From Pseudomonadota bacterium (lineage in GTDB: Bacteria > Pseudomonadota > Gammaproteobacteria > Steroidobacterales > Steroidobacteraceae), in the NCBI GenBank assembly GCA_021838635.1, contig JAKCDC010000009.1, forward strand, positions 1 to 64,000: a stretch of DNA of 64,000 nt. Direction: 5' to 3'. A program made the translations under genes and the position numbers. Below the pieces are notes generated by a model, which searched no databases, was not told the origin of the DNA, and worked only from the letters and a program-made list of their open reading frames with translations. Below are positions 42,833-52,161 of this stretch, piece by piece. Numbering within the stretch: position 1 is the stretch's first letter; every line of letters begins with the position of its first letter.

Positions 42833-43705
42833 ATGCGTCGTTTCCGTCAAATGCCCAGCGCACTCCTTGCAGAGCACCCGGCTGCCGTCCGCCTCGGCTG
42901 CTTCCTGGGCGTTTTCGCGCTGATGGCGCTGTGGGAGCGGCTCGCACCGCGCCGCCTGCTGCGTGAGCCCAAGGGGGCGCGATGGATGAACAACCTCGGC
43001 ATCATCGCCGCCGACACGCTGCTGCTGCGCCTGATCCTACCCGGCGCAGCGCTCGCCACCGCCGTGTTTGCGGCCGAGCGCGGCTGGGGGGTGCTGCCAC
43101 TGCTCAGGCTACCGGTGCCGGTACGCCTGCTGCTGACGCTCGCGGCGCTGGACCTGACCGTTTACTTACAGCACGTGATGCTGCATGCCGTACCGGCGCT
43201 GTGGCGGCTGCACCGCGTTCATCACGCTGATCTGGACTTCGATGTGACCACGGGCGTGCGCTTCCATCCGCTCGAGATCCTCCTGTCGCTGCTGATCAAA
43301 TGCACCGCGATCGCACTGCTGGGCGCCAGCCCGCTCGCAGTGCTGCTGTTCGAGATGGTGCTGAACGCCAGTTCGATGTTCACTCACGGCAACGTGAGGC
43401 TCCCGGCACGCCTCGAGGCGATGCTGCGCTGGCTGCTGGTCACGCCCGAGATGCACCGCGTGCATCACTCCACCGAGACGGATGAGACGAACAGCAATTT
43501 CGGCTTCAACCTGTCCTGGTGGGACCGTCTGCTCGGCACCTATCGCGCCACGACGCGCGCGCCCCAGGATCAGATGGCGATCGGGCTGTCCGCCTGGCGT
43601 GATCCGCGCCGGTGCGAGCGGCTCTGGGCCATGCTGGTCATGCCGTTTGTGACCGACACCGACCCCTACGCAATCGATCGCCCCACCCGGAATGAACGCC
43701 CATGA
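42833..43705 (+). CDS. Sterol desaturase/fatty acid hydroxylase family membrane protein
   Basis: A 290-residue integral membrane di-iron enzyme. The histidine clusters QHVMLH, HRVHH and a later HRVHHSTE bind the iron pair; four hydrophobic segments surround them. The family hydroxylates or desaturates lipids; the substrate here is unknown. The track opens with a GTG at 42782, but the ATG at 42833 has CAGG just upstream and leaves a short N-terminus before the first span. The stop overlaps the next gene by 4 bases, so they are co-translated. Confidence 0.85.
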   Translation: MRRFRQMPSALLAEHPAAVRLGCFLGVFALMALWERLAPRRLLREPKGARWMNNLGIIAADTLLLRLILPGAALATAVFAAERGWGVLPLLRLPVPVRLLLTLAALDLTVYLQHVMLHAVPALWRLHRVHHADLDFDVTTGVRFHPLEILLSLLIKCTAIALLGASPLAVLLFEMVLNASSMFTHGNVRLPARLEAMLRWLLVTPEMHRVHHSTETDETNSNFGFNLSWWDRLLGTYRATTRAPQDQMAIGLSAWRDPRRCERLWAMLVMPFVTDTDPYAIDRPTRNERP

Positions 43706-44373
43706 CACGAACCACGCTCACGCGCCTGGCGCTCACCGCGGTGCTCCTGGCCGCTGTCGTGTGGGCATTGATGCACCGCAACGCCTTCGACACCGCGTCC
43801 CTCAGCGCCGAGATCCACCGCGCCGGTCCCTGGGGCGCACTCGCATTCATTACGATTTACGCACTCGCCACCATTGCGCTGCTGCCCGGGGCTCTCCTGA
43901 CGCTCGCCGGCGGCGCACTATTCGGGCCCGTGGCGGGCACCTTCTACAACCTCACCGGCGCAACCCTCGGCGCCACGGGCGCGCTCCTCGTTTCCCGCTA
44001 CCTGGCAGCCGACTGGGTCCGCGCACGGCTCGGTCATCGGAGCGATCAAATCATTACCGCCGTGGAACGAGAGGATTGGCGGTTCATTGTGCTCGTGCGC
44101 CTGGTGCCCCTCATCCCCTTCAACCTGCTCAACTACGCCCTGGGGCTCACCCGGATCCGCATCTCCCGGTACATCCTCGCCTCCTATATCGCAATGCTAC
44201 CCGGGACGCTCGCCTATACGTATCTCGGCTACGCCGGCCGCACGGCTCTTGCAGGCCACGCGGATTGGATCCGCAACGGACTCATTGCCCTGGGCTTACT
44301 CGCATGCGTCGCCTATCTGCCGCGCATCCTGCGCAAAACTCGCACCGTGATCCAATCCGACGCTGAAGAATAA
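43702..44373 (+). CDS. TVP38/TMEM64 family (VTT-domain) membrane protein
   Basis: A 223-residue membrane protein with the VTT/SNARE-associated core: LPGALLTLAGGALFGPVAGT, a re-entrant hairpin, and LVRLVPLIPFNLLNYALGLT in the second half, followed by a C-terminal span. DedA/TVP38 proteins are membrane-lipid scramblase-like transporters. It overlaps the desaturase gene by ATGA, which hints at a joint job in membrane lipid handling. Confidence 0.85.
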   Translation: MTRTTLTRLALTAVLLAAVVWALMHRNAFDTASLSAEIHRAGPWGALAFITIYALATIALLPGALLTLAGGALFGPVAGTFYNLTGATLGATGALLVSRYLAADWVRARLGHRSDQIITAVEREDWRFIVLVRLVPLIPFNLLNYALGLTRIRISRYILASYIAMLPGTLAYTYLGYAGRTALAGHADWIRNGLIALGLLACVAYLPRILRKTRTVIQSDAEE

Positions 44374-44739
44374 TCTGCCGACAATTGCGACCTGGTCCCA
44401 CCACCGGTCGTGCCCGAGCCGCCTCATCACGCGCAGCCCGCAAACGGGCAAATGCCGGACCATGACTCCAGAGACGCCATTTTTACGGTGTCTGACGCCC
44501 GGCGGCGTCAGCGCAAAAAGGCGCACCCGGCGGATCCGGCGCGCACTGCCGTGCGGCCGCCGCCACAGGCCGCCGGGACTCGGCGGGACCTGACTCGCCT
44601 GACAGGCCGCGTGGCGGCGCCGTCACCGCCAATCAACTCGCAGCGACGCTGTTGCCGTGCCTTCCTGATACGCACCGGCTCCGGCTGCTGAAATCGCAGC
44701 CGGAGCCGGGCAGATTCCTCAGACCGGAAGGGTCTGGAA
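44374..44739. other. Intergenic region between convergent genes
   Basis: It contains the strong hairpin at 44675-44709 and a small one at 44721-44735 (AGACC-GGAAG-GGTCT). The short ORFs here are Arg/Pro-rich and unsupported. Confidence 0.45.
44675..44709. terminator. Perfect 14-bp hairpin between convergent genes
   Basis: CCGGCTCCGGCTGC and GCAGCCGGAGCCGG pair without mismatch around TGAAATC. It sits 30 bases past the TonB receptor stop and could serve transcripts from both sides. Neither side has a T-run. Confidence 0.6.
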
Positions 44740-47700
44740 TCAATCAAAGTCAGCTGTGAAACCCACGAAATACTGCCGACCGAAGATGTCGTAAGTCGCC
44801 GCGTCCGTCAGCAACGGCGCGCCAGCCACGAACGGCTCCTTCTTGTCAAACAGATTCGTGATACCCGCTCTGATCTGCAGCTCCGCATCGAGCTGATAAT
44901 GGCCATTGAGGTCGAAATAGCTGTACGCCGGAACACCCGCGTCACCGCTATTGACGCCATCCATCAGATCAGCCATCGAGGAGATGAAGCGCCAATGCAA
45001 CGCCACTCCAACCGGTCCATTGGCATAGCCGAGCATCGTATTGGCCTTCCAATTCGGATGCGAGAGATCGGAGATGCTCGCGCCGTCCGCCGCGATTGCC
45101 GAATACGTATCAGCAATCGAACCGGCCAGATTTACGCTCGGGGTTCCCAACCCCACCACCCGCAGCGAGCGCAGATATGAGACGTAGGTCTGCAGCAGCA
45201 CTCGGCCGGAGCGGTCCGACAGTCCGAGGGCACGCAGCGGGAAGCCCCAGTGCGCCTGGATGTCGACACCATCGGTAGTGTAAGAACCGATGTTTTCCTC
45301 GAACGTTTTCAGAGTCGCGAGGCTTCCGCTCGTCTGATCACGAGAGATCTGCTGGCAGAAGAAGTTGCTGTTCGAATAGGTGGGATTGGCACCATTCGCA
45401 TTGAAACAGCTCTGCAGCACCAGATCTCCGGTCACAGCCCCAACCGCACCATTGATCTTGATGTGGTAGTAGTCCACCGAAGCGCCCAGATCACGGTCAA
45501 GATCGCCGTGGAAATGCGGCGTCAGCACGAAGCCGACCGTGTAGGTGTCGGCCACCTCGGGTTTCAACTGAGTGTTGCCGGTATAGACGCCATTTGCCGA
45601 TGCCTCGCCGTACGAATACGTCGAGAGCAGCCCAGCCGGCACTCCCTGCGCCTGACACAGCGCCGCGACCTGCGCTGCGTTCGCCCCGGTCCTATATGAA
45701 CTGTTGTAATCGCACGGATCACCGGAAATCGGCACCTGCGCCTGAATCGACGGGTTGTAAAGATCCTGCAGGCTCGGCGCCCGGAAGGCTCTCTGGAAGC
45801 CGCCCCGGAACGTCACGGCGTTATTGACCTGCCAGTGCAGATCCGCCATCCAGGTATTGGCGCCTCCGAACAGATCATATTGCGAGTGACGACCCGCGAT
45901 ATCCAACGACACGTTCTTCGCGAGCAGCATATTGCGCACGACCGGCACACGCAGCTCCACGTAGACCTCACGAACGTTCTGGGTCCCGCTCGTCGAGGAG
46001 GCCAGATCGTACGACGGGGAGATGATCTGCTGCGGCAGGTTCGGCGCGTAGGCCGGCAGCGTGTTGACCGCCGGATTGATCAGCGGAGAGGCCTGGTAGT
46101 TAAATGTATCGCCGCGGTAATCGGCGCCGAGGGCAAATTTCAAATTGCCTTCGGGCAACTTCCAGAGCCTGCCGCTGATGTCGCCTTCGAAGTACTTCTG
46201 CGTCAGCACCGAGACGTTCTTCGCCGTCCCATCGACGTACTCCAGGCACCCTTTGCTCAGCGGATGGTTGCCAAGCGGATTCCAGGCATACCCGACGCAG
46301 GAATTACCGCTCCCTCCCAGATAGTTCGCCGTGCCATACATGATGGTCTCGAGCGCCGGGAGATTGATGTTATTTGCCTGGTAGTTGTTGAAATTTGTCT
46401 GGCCATAGGACCCGAACACATTCCAGACCAGGCTCGTCGAACCAATCGCGCCCTTGAGACCAGCGGTCAGCTGGTAGTCGTTGTAATCGAATTGCTCGAT
46501 GCGAGGACCGAACGCCGTCGCCCACTGCTCGACCACCAGCGGCCCATTGCTCGGGGTCGTCTGCGCGGCGATCAGCGTCTGCAGTGCGGCATTGTTCTGA
46601 ACGAACGGGTTGTTAAGCGGAACCAGAAGCGGCTTCGGATTGCCATTAAAGAAGGCCCCGCCCTGCAGATCCTGGGCGGTCGAGTGCATGAAATTGATCT
46701 GCCCATACGCCTGGACGTCGTGATTGAGCTTGTAGGTCACGTGTGCGAACAGGTTCACGCGCCGCGAAGGCACCTGCGCGGCGAAGTACGGACCGAGCTG
46801 AGCGACGATCTGCTGGCAGTTCGGACTGATCGCCAAACCGACAGTGTGACCGACCGGCTGGTAATTCTGCACGCAGTTCGGCGCATCCCCGGTCGTAAAG
46901 ATCGTCCCGTTGTTGTTGACGCCCAAGAACCCCGGATACGCCCCGGTGCCGCTCAACGGCGTGGTTCCGGGGTATTGCGCGAGCACGGCGTTGACTGCCG
47001 AGACCGGCACGCCGCCCAATGCAAAGCGCCCCTCCGGAGGGAACGGCACGGTGCGTGCAAATTGCGGACTGTTGAAAAACGCCAGCTGCTGACCGGTCAC
47101 TGAACCGCGCTCGTTGTACTCCATGTCAACGACGGCGTTACCCTTGCGGTGGGCGAAGTTCCCACCCATCAGCACGCTGAAGGAGTCTTCCTGGCCGTAG
47201 CCATGGGTCGATGCGCCGTGCTGATAGGAGAGCTGGATACCGCTGAAGTGATGCCGGAGACGGAAATTGACCACACCCGCGATGGCATCAGAGCCGTAAA
47301 CCGCCGAAGCACCGCCGGTAATCACGTCGACGTTCTTGATCAGCGCCATCGGGATCACGTTCAGATCCACGGTCCCGGCCGGACTGGTCGGCACCATGCG
47401 TTGGCCGTCGAGCAGCACCAGCGTGCGCTCCGCACCCAGTCCACGCAGGTCGGCATACGACTGCCCGCCCTGGAACCCGGTCGCACCCTGGACGTCACCG
47501 ACTTCTGTCTGACCCTGACCGGCGGCAAACTGCGGCATCTGACCGAGCGCGGTATCGAGGGACACCTGTCCGGCGGCGGCGATTTGCCCGGCGCCCACGG
47601 TCACCAGCGGGCTGGAGGCGGTATCGCTACGGCTCGCGATCAAGCTGCCCGTGACCACCACTTCGGCAAGCGAATGCTGCTGCCCGCCCGGGGATGATGC

Positions 47701-48189
47701 GGCCGCCTGCGGCAGCGCCTGCGAGGCCGGATCGGCACCGGAGGGAGGATCGCCTGCCGCGGCGGCGGTCGGCGGATCGCCGCTCAGGTCCGCGGGGGTC
47801 GCGCCGTGCTTGAGAATCATCAGCGCGCCCGTGGGCGAGCGCTTCACCGTCAGCTGCGTGCCGGCGAGCAGCCGCGTCAGCGCGTCCTGGGCGGTGTAGT
47901 CCCCGACCAGCGAGGCTGCAGGGGAACCGGCGACGACGGACTGGGTGAAAATTACGTCCTTGCCGCAAACCTGCGCGTAGGTCTGCAGCGCCTCGGACAA
48001 CGACTGGTGATTGATTTCAAAGTGAAACAGCCGACCGTGCGCGGCGGCAGCGGTGGCCATCAGACCTGCCACGGTCGTGAAGACCGCGCGGGCAAACGGC
48101 CGTTGCACGCGGGCCGGACGATGCGCGAGGGCCGCGAGCGGCCCGCGCTTGCCGCCCAAGGCGGCCGACGATGAATCGGACTTGAACAT
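44740..48189 (-). CDS. TonB-dependent receptor with N-terminal STN signalling domain
   Basis: A 1149-residue outer-membrane receptor. An extended N-terminus leads into an STN domain (about residues 55-120: FHFEINHQSLSEALQTYAQV), a Pro/Ala linker, a TonB-box region (LAEVVVTGSLIA), the plug (LRGLGAERTLVLLDGQRMVP, GGASAVYGSDAIAGVVNF) and a long beta-barrel with typical late strands (FRGGFQRAFRAPSLQDLY, LKPEVADTYTVG). STN receptors signal through FecR to an ECF sigma factor, and both lie directly upstream. Cargo is unknown; plug sequences like this are common in receptors for plant glycans or siderophores. GGGGGGAAC precedes the ATG. Confidence 0.9.
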   Translation of the reverse strand: MFKSDSSSAALGGKRGPLAALAHRPARVQRPFARAVFTTVAGLMATAAAAHGRLFHFEINHQSLSEALQTYAQVCGKDVIFTQSVVAGSPAASLVGDYTAQDALTRLLAGTQLTVKRSPTGALMILKHGATPADLSGDPPTAAAAGDPPSGADPASQALPQAAASSPGGQQHSLAEVVVTGSLIASRSDTASSPLVTVGAGQIAAAGQVSLDTALGQMPQFAAGQGQTEVGDVQGATGFQGGQSYADLRGLGAERTLVLLDGQRMVPTSPAGTVDLNVIPMALIKNVDVITGGASAVYGSDAIAGVVNFRLRHHFSGIQLSYQHGASTHGYGQEDSFSVLMGGNFAHRKGNAVVDMEYNERGSVTGQQLAFFNSPQFARTVPFPPEGRFALGGVPVSAVNAVLAQYPGTTPLSGTGAYPGFLGVNNNGTIFTTGDAPNCVQNYQPVGHTVGLAISPNCQQIVAQLGPYFAAQVPSRRVNLFAHVTYKLNHDVQAYGQINFMHSTAQDLQGGAFFNGNPKPLLVPLNNPFVQNNAALQTLIAAQTTPSNGPLVVEQWATAFGPRIEQFDYNDYQLTAGLKGAIGSTSLVWNVFGSYGQTNFNNYQANNINLPALETIMYGTANYLGGSGNSCVGYAWNPLGNHPLSKGCLEYVDGTAKNVSVLTQKYFEGDISGRLWKLPEGNLKFALGADYRGDTFNYQASPLINPAVNTLPAYAPNLPQQIISPSYDLASSTSGTQNVREVYVELRVPVVRNMLLAKNVSLDIAGRHSQYDLFGGANTWMADLHWQVNNAVTFRGGFQRAFRAPSLQDLYNPSIQAQVPISGDPCDYNSSYRTGANAAQVAALCQAQGVPAGLLSTYSYGEASANGVYTGNTQLKPEVADTYTVGFVLTPHFHGDLDRDLGASVDYYHIKINGAVGAVTGDLVLQSCFNANGANPTYSNSNFFCQQISRDQTSGSLATLKTFEENIGSYTTDGVDIQAHWGFPLRALGLSDRSGRVLLQTYVSYLRSLRVVGLGTPSVNLAGSIADTYSAIAADGASISDLSHPNWKANTMLGYANGPVGVALHWRFISSMADLMDGVNSGDAGVPAYSYFDLNGHYQLDAELQIRAGITNLFDKKEPFVAGAPLLTDAATYDIFGRQYFVGFTADFD

Positions 48190-48303
48190 GTGTTCCCCCC
48201 AGATGAATTGCGAATCGCAACACCGGCCCGCAGCGACTTTTTTCGGGCCGTCTGTGGAGTAGACGACACACTGCGCCAGATCCTCCTGGTCAGTGTCGTT
48301 TTT

Positions 48304-48335
48304 TGTAAAAAAACAACGTCCGGCGGCGCCGGACG
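48304..48335 (-). terminator. Rho-independent terminator after fecR
   Basis: On the minus strand CGTCCGGC and GCCGGACG form an 8-bp stem with a 3-base loop, followed at once by TTGTTTTTTT. It begins 3 bases past the fecR stop, so the receptor gene must have its own promoter. Confidence 0.85.
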
Positions 48336-48338
48336 CCC

Positions 48339-49472
48339 CTAGAGGACCGGGGGGTGCGGCCTTGCATGTGGCGGCGGGGACACCGAAGCGCCGGGCACGG
48401 CGGCCCGATAAGTCAGGATCACCGTGCCGTCGGAGCGCTCATGCGCCTTGACCGGCAGATAGTGAGTGATGGTGCCGACGAAGCCATCGACGTCCCCTTC
48501 CTGATAGACCCCGCTGATGCGCATGTTCGCGGTGCGCGGATCCCCCGCAACGATCGGCTCGGGGATGTAGCGGTCGATGCGCGTGAGGACCTGTCGCAGC
48601 TTCTCGTTCTTGAAGACCAGCTGCCCGCGCTGCCAAGCCGTCACGCGGCGCACGTTCACACGGGCGACGTGCGGCGGCGCATGTTCAGCGAGCACCAGCT
48701 GCTCGCCCGGATCGAGCGCGATGCGCTTCCAGTTCGGCGGAATGCCGGTCACCGCCACATCGACCAGCCGCGGATTGACTCCAGGCTCCCCGACCGGCAC
48801 GAACGGCCTGACCGACGCGTCCGCCGGCAGGATCACCACATGGCCCCGCAGCAGCGTCACCCGCAGTTCCGAGCCAATCAGGTTGACGTCGAAGGCCGTT
48901 CCGGTGGCGACCACCTTACGGTCGCCGGCGGTGACTGTGAACGGGCGCAGCGGGTTGTGTGCCACATCGAAGCGGGCCTGACCGCGCACCAGCTGCAGCG
49001 TGCGCGCATCGGCCGTATAGCGCACCGTGACTTCGCTGCTCGCGTCGAGCACGATTCTCGAGCCGTCCACCAGTCGCACCGAGCGCTGCTCGCCGGGACC
49101 GGTGGTGTAGACGAGAGGGCGGTGCTGCCACCAGAGAATCCCGCCGATGAGCGCGATCAGCACGCTCGCCGCCGCGGCCAGGCGCACGGGCGGACGGCGC
49201 AACTTAGCGCGCAGCCAGTTGCTGCGCAGCGCGTTGTACGCATGCACCAGCGCCGTGCGGCGCAGACGCACCACACTCGGAGAGGTCGACTGCTCACCGA
49301 GAAACATCCATGGGGTCTGCACGGTCCGCCACGCCAGCTCGTTGGCCGGATCGGCGGCGAGCCAGGCGGAAAACCCCGCGCGAAACAGCTCCGGGGACTC
49401 CGTCAGCCGGACCCGCCAGGCAACGGCCTGCTCGAGGCTGCTCGCGATGGAGGATTCGGAGTGCGCGTTCAC
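48339..49472 (-). CDS. fecR: FecR-family anti-sigma factor/transmembrane regulator
   Basis: A 377-residue single-span protein. The N-terminal cytoplasmic part has the FecR layout (EQAVAWRVRLTESPELFRAGF, LAADPANELAW); a span near residue 100 (AAASVLIALIGGILWW) is followed by the FecR domain (VRLVDGSRIVLDASSEVTVRY, GQARFDVAHNP) and a C-terminal STN-like segment that would meet the receptor. I choose the GTG at 49472 because it gives the usual 4-base overlap (GTGA) with the sigma gene; the track start is four codons earlier. Confidence 0.88.
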   Translation of the reverse strand: MNAHSESSIASSLEQAVAWRVRLTESPELFRAGFSAWLAADPANELAWRTVQTPWMFLGEQSTSPSVVRLRRTALVHAYNALRSNWLRAKLRRPPVRLAAAASVLIALIGGILWWQHRPLVYTTGPGEQRSVRLVDGSRIVLDASSEVTVRYTADARTLQLVRGQARFDVAHNPLRPFTVTAGDRKVVATGTAFDVNLIGSELRVTLLRGHVVILPADASVRPFVPVGEPGVNPRLVDVAVTGIPPNWKRIALDPGEQLVLAEHAPPHVARVNVRRVTAWQRGQLVFKNEKLRQVLTRIDRYIPEPIVAGDPRTANMRISGVYQEGDVDGFVGTITHYLPVKAHERSDGTVILTYRAAVPGASVSPPPHARPHPPVL

Positions 49473-50005
49473 TGTCCGCCGCACCGCGTGGCCAGATGGA
49501 GCATCGCGCGCATCACGTGCTTCTCGACCGTGCTCTGCGCAATGCCGTAGAGCGCAGCAATGTCCTTTTGCTTCATGTTTTCCAGACGGAACAGGATGAA
49601 CACGTTGCGGGTCAGCTCGGTGAGCTCCCCGAGCGCCTCGAGCACCTGCGCAAGACTCGCCTCCCCGAGCATCACACGCTCCGGTGAGCGCTCATCGATG
49701 AGCGCCTCTGGAGCACCCTCCTCTGAGTCCTCCAGAGGCGAGCTGACCTCCCCGGGGCGGCGCGCGGCGCGCCGTCGCAAGTCCTTCAGCAGGTTGGCCG
49801 CCACCTTGAACACATAGCTCTCGGGGCGTTCGATCGCCTCGATCTCCCCGGCACGGAACACCCGCAGCAGCACCTCCTGGGTCAGATCCTCCGCATTGTC
49901 GCGGTCCCGCACCCGCCGCAAGAAGTAGCTGCGCAGGGGTGCGGAAAACCGCTCGGCCAGCTGATTGCTGGCGATGAGCTCTATTTTTTCAGGCGGTAGG
50001 CTCAT
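49469..50005 (-). CDS. fecI: ECF sigma factor, FecI-like
   Basis: A 178-residue RNA polymerase sigma factor of the extracytoplasmic type. Region 2 includes RDRDNAEDLTQEVLLRVFR and region 4 NMKQKDIAALYGIAQSTVEKHV, the FecI-like form. It is co-transcribed with fecR, which would hold it inactive until the STN receptor is loaded. An acidic linker (LEDSEEGAPEALIDERSP) joins the two regions. Its own promoter would lie within the last codons of the upstream transporter gene or the 51-base gap. Confidence 0.9.
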   Translation of the reverse strand: MSLPPEKIELIASNQLAERFSAPLRSYFLRRVRDRDNAEDLTQEVLLRVFRAGEIEAIERPESYVFKVAANLLKDLRRRAARRPGEVSSPLEDSEEGAPEALIDERSPERVMLGEASLAQVLEALGELTELTRNVFILFRLENMKQKDIAALYGIAQSTVEKHVMRAMLHLATRCGGQ

Positions 50006-50056
50006 AGTACGGGCGGCGATCGATCGGTATTTTTTACGCTAGCACATCTGCGCGGT

Positions 50057-51367
50057 TCAGCCAAAATGGGCGAACGCGAGCAGTGCGAGGGTTACCACGA
50101 TCGCCCCGCCGATGCGGATCGCGATCTGCGCAAAGGGCATCAATTCCATCCGTTCCGCGGCGGTGAGAATGGCCACCCCGCCGGTGCCGCCCTGCCCGGC
50201 GTGCGTCGCGTTCACGATCGCCGCCTCGATCGGGTACAGGTTCACCTTGCGGCCCACCCAGAAGCCGACCCCGACCAGCGTGATCACCGTGGCCGCAATG
50301 GTCACGAGATTCGCCGGCGCGAGCGCCGACAGCAGGCTCTGCCAGGGTGTCCAGGCGACCCCAACCATGAACAAGAGCGGGTACGTCCCGACCCTGGCGA
50401 ACATCTGAAAGACCGCATCGGCGCCAAGCTGCAGCCGGCGGGTCACCGCCCAGCCGAGCTTCATGGCCACCGCGACAACCAGCATCACCACCGGCGCGGG
50501 CAGCTTCCACAGCTGGAAGGCCAGCTCGCCCAGCAGATACAGCGTCACGGCGGTGATCAGGCCCGAGGCGATGCTCATCACATCAAGGTGCGGCGGCGGC
50601 TCGTCGCGCCGCAGGAACTCATCGTCCGCCGCCCCCGGCTGCAGCCGCCCGCCACCACTGAGCGCCGGACGGCGCTTGCCGAGCCAGTTCAGTCCGCCGG
50701 CGAGCAGGATCGCGAACAGACTGCCGATCATCACCGCCGGCAGGATCAGGGCGAACTGGCTACCGAAGTTCTGGTGCAACACGCTCGCATAGCCGATCGA
50801 CAGCGGCGCGGCGCCATCACCGACCCCCCCGGCCATCACCGGCAGCACCACGTAGAACAGCGCATGCCCGGCACCGAGTCCGAGCGCCGTGCCGACCGCA
50901 GTGCCGACGATCACCGCCGCCACCGTTCCGATCGCGAGCGGCGCGAAAATACGCACGAAGCCGCGGATCAGGATGGTGCGATCCATGGCGAACACGCTGC
51001 CGACGATCACCGCTGCAATGTAGAGGAAGAGATAATCGGACTGCTTGGTGAACTGCGAGACCACGCTGACCATGTGGGTCGGCAGGATGTGGTAGTAGAC
51101 CAGCACCGAGGGCAGGAATGTCGCCAGGATGACCGCGCCGCCCACGGTGCGCAGCCCCGGGATGCTCTGGCCGACCTGCGCGCACAGGAATGACAGCAGC
51201 ACCGTGATGCCGATCATCATCGGCAGGCCCATGGTGACCTTGTCGCTGGCCACGAAATACCAGAGCACCAGCGCCAGAATCACCGCGATCGGCACCGGCA
51301 CGACGCCGAGCCGCCAGTCCATCATCCGCTGCAGGGCCTGAGCCCATCGTGGCGGCGTATCACGCAT
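50057..51367 (-). CDS. 2-hydroxycarboxylate transporter (2HCT) family symporter
   Basis: A 436-residue inner-membrane transporter with about eleven spans and the two GGxG loops that define 2HCT proteins (CitS, MaeN): AGGVGDGAAPLS and AGQGGTGGVAIL. They carry citrate, malate or lactate with Na+ or H+. The ATG at 51367 has GAGGGGG about 10 bases upstream; the track start (TTG at 51394) is less likely. It lies just upstream of the ECF sigma gene, 51 bases away, and may share its transcript. Confidence 0.88.
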   Translation of the reverse strand: MRDTPPRWAQALQRMMDWRLGVVPVPIAVILALVLWYFVASDKVTMGLPMMIGITVLLSFLCAQVGQSIPGLRTVGGAVILATFLPSVLVYYHILPTHMVSVVSQFTKQSDYLFLYIAAVIVGSVFAMDRTILIRGFVRIFAPLAIGTVAAVIVGTAVGTALGLGAGHALFYVVLPVMAGGVGDGAAPLSIGYASVLHQNFGSQFALILPAVMIGSLFAILLAGGLNWLGKRRPALSGGGRLQPGAADDEFLRRDEPPPHLDVMSIASGLITAVTLYLLGELAFQLWKLPAPVVMLVVAVAMKLGWAVTRRLQLGADAVFQMFARVGTYPLLFMVGVAWTPWQSLLSALAPANLVTIAATVITLVGVGFWVGRKVNLYPIEAAIVNATHAGQGGTGGVAILTAAERMELMPFAQIAIRIGGAIVVTLALLAFAHFG

Positions 51368-51495
51368 GTCATCTACCCCCTCTTCTGTCGACAAGCGCCG
51401 GCCCTAGCGGCACCGACCCGGGCACTTTTCGTGCGCCCTACTGGAGTACAGACGTCCGCCGGCGGCAAATCCTCCTGCTCGGCGGCACGCGGCTC

Positions 51496-52161
51496 TCAGG
51501 CGCCGGCGGCGCCGAACAGCCGGTCAGCCACGAACGGATTGGTTCGCCGCTCGGCCCCGAAGCTCGACATCGGGCCGTGGCCGGGCACAAAGCGCACATC
51601 ATCCCCGAGTGGAAAGAGCCGCTCGCGGATGGAACGGATCAGCGCCTGTGGGTTCCCACGCGGAAAATCGGTGCGCCCCACCGACCCGGCGAACAGCACA
51701 TCCCCGACCCAGGCGATGCGTGTCGGACGATGAAAGAACACGAGGTGACCTGGCGTGTGTCCCGGGCAGTGCAGCACCTCCAAGGTCTCCTCCCCCACAC
51801 TCACGGTATCACCGTCTTCGAGCCAGCGGTCCGGCTCGAAGGACTCCGCCGGCGGGAACCCGTACTGGGCCGCCGCTGCCGGCAGCGCCTCGATCCAGAA
51901 GTGATCTTCCCGGCCCGGCCCCTCCACCGGCAGCCGCCGGGCGCGGGCGAGCGGCGCGGTGGCCGCGCAATGATCGAGGTGCGCATGCGTCAGCAGAATC
52001 TTCGTCAACGTCAACCCGCGCCGATCCACCTCGGCGAGCAGGCGCGGCATGTCCCCGCCCGGATCGATGAGCGCGGCCTGGCCGTGCGCATCCCACAGCA
52101 GCGAGCAGTTCTGCTGAAACGCCGTCACGGGCACGATCAAGAATTGCAGCGCGCCGCTCAT
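51496..52161 (-). CDS. MBL-fold metallo-hydrolase, glyoxalase II-like
   Basis: A 221-residue metallo-beta-lactamase-fold hydrolase. Metal ligands are visible in LTHAHLDHCAA (residues 57-67), HCPGHTPGHLVF, GDVLFAGSVGRTDF and FVPGHGP. Proteins of this length and motif set usually hydrolyse thioesters such as S-lactoylglutathione. Its ATG overlaps the stop of the upstream glycosyltransferase by 4 bases. Confidence 0.85.
   Translation of the reverse strand: MSGALQFLIVPVTAFQQNCSLLWDAHGQAALIDPGGDMPRLLAEVDRRGLTLTKILLTHAHLDHCAATAPLARARRLPVEGPGREDHFWIEALPAAAAQYGFPPAESFEPDRWLEDGDTVSVGEETLEVLHCPGHTPGHLVFFHRPTRIAWVGDVLFAGSVGRTDFPRGNPQALIRSIRERLFPLGDDVRFVPGHGPMSSFGAERRTNPFVADRLFGAAGA

Noticed and set aside
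45835-47103. 422-aa plus-strand ORF
   Set aside because: It is antisense to the TonB-dependent receptor.
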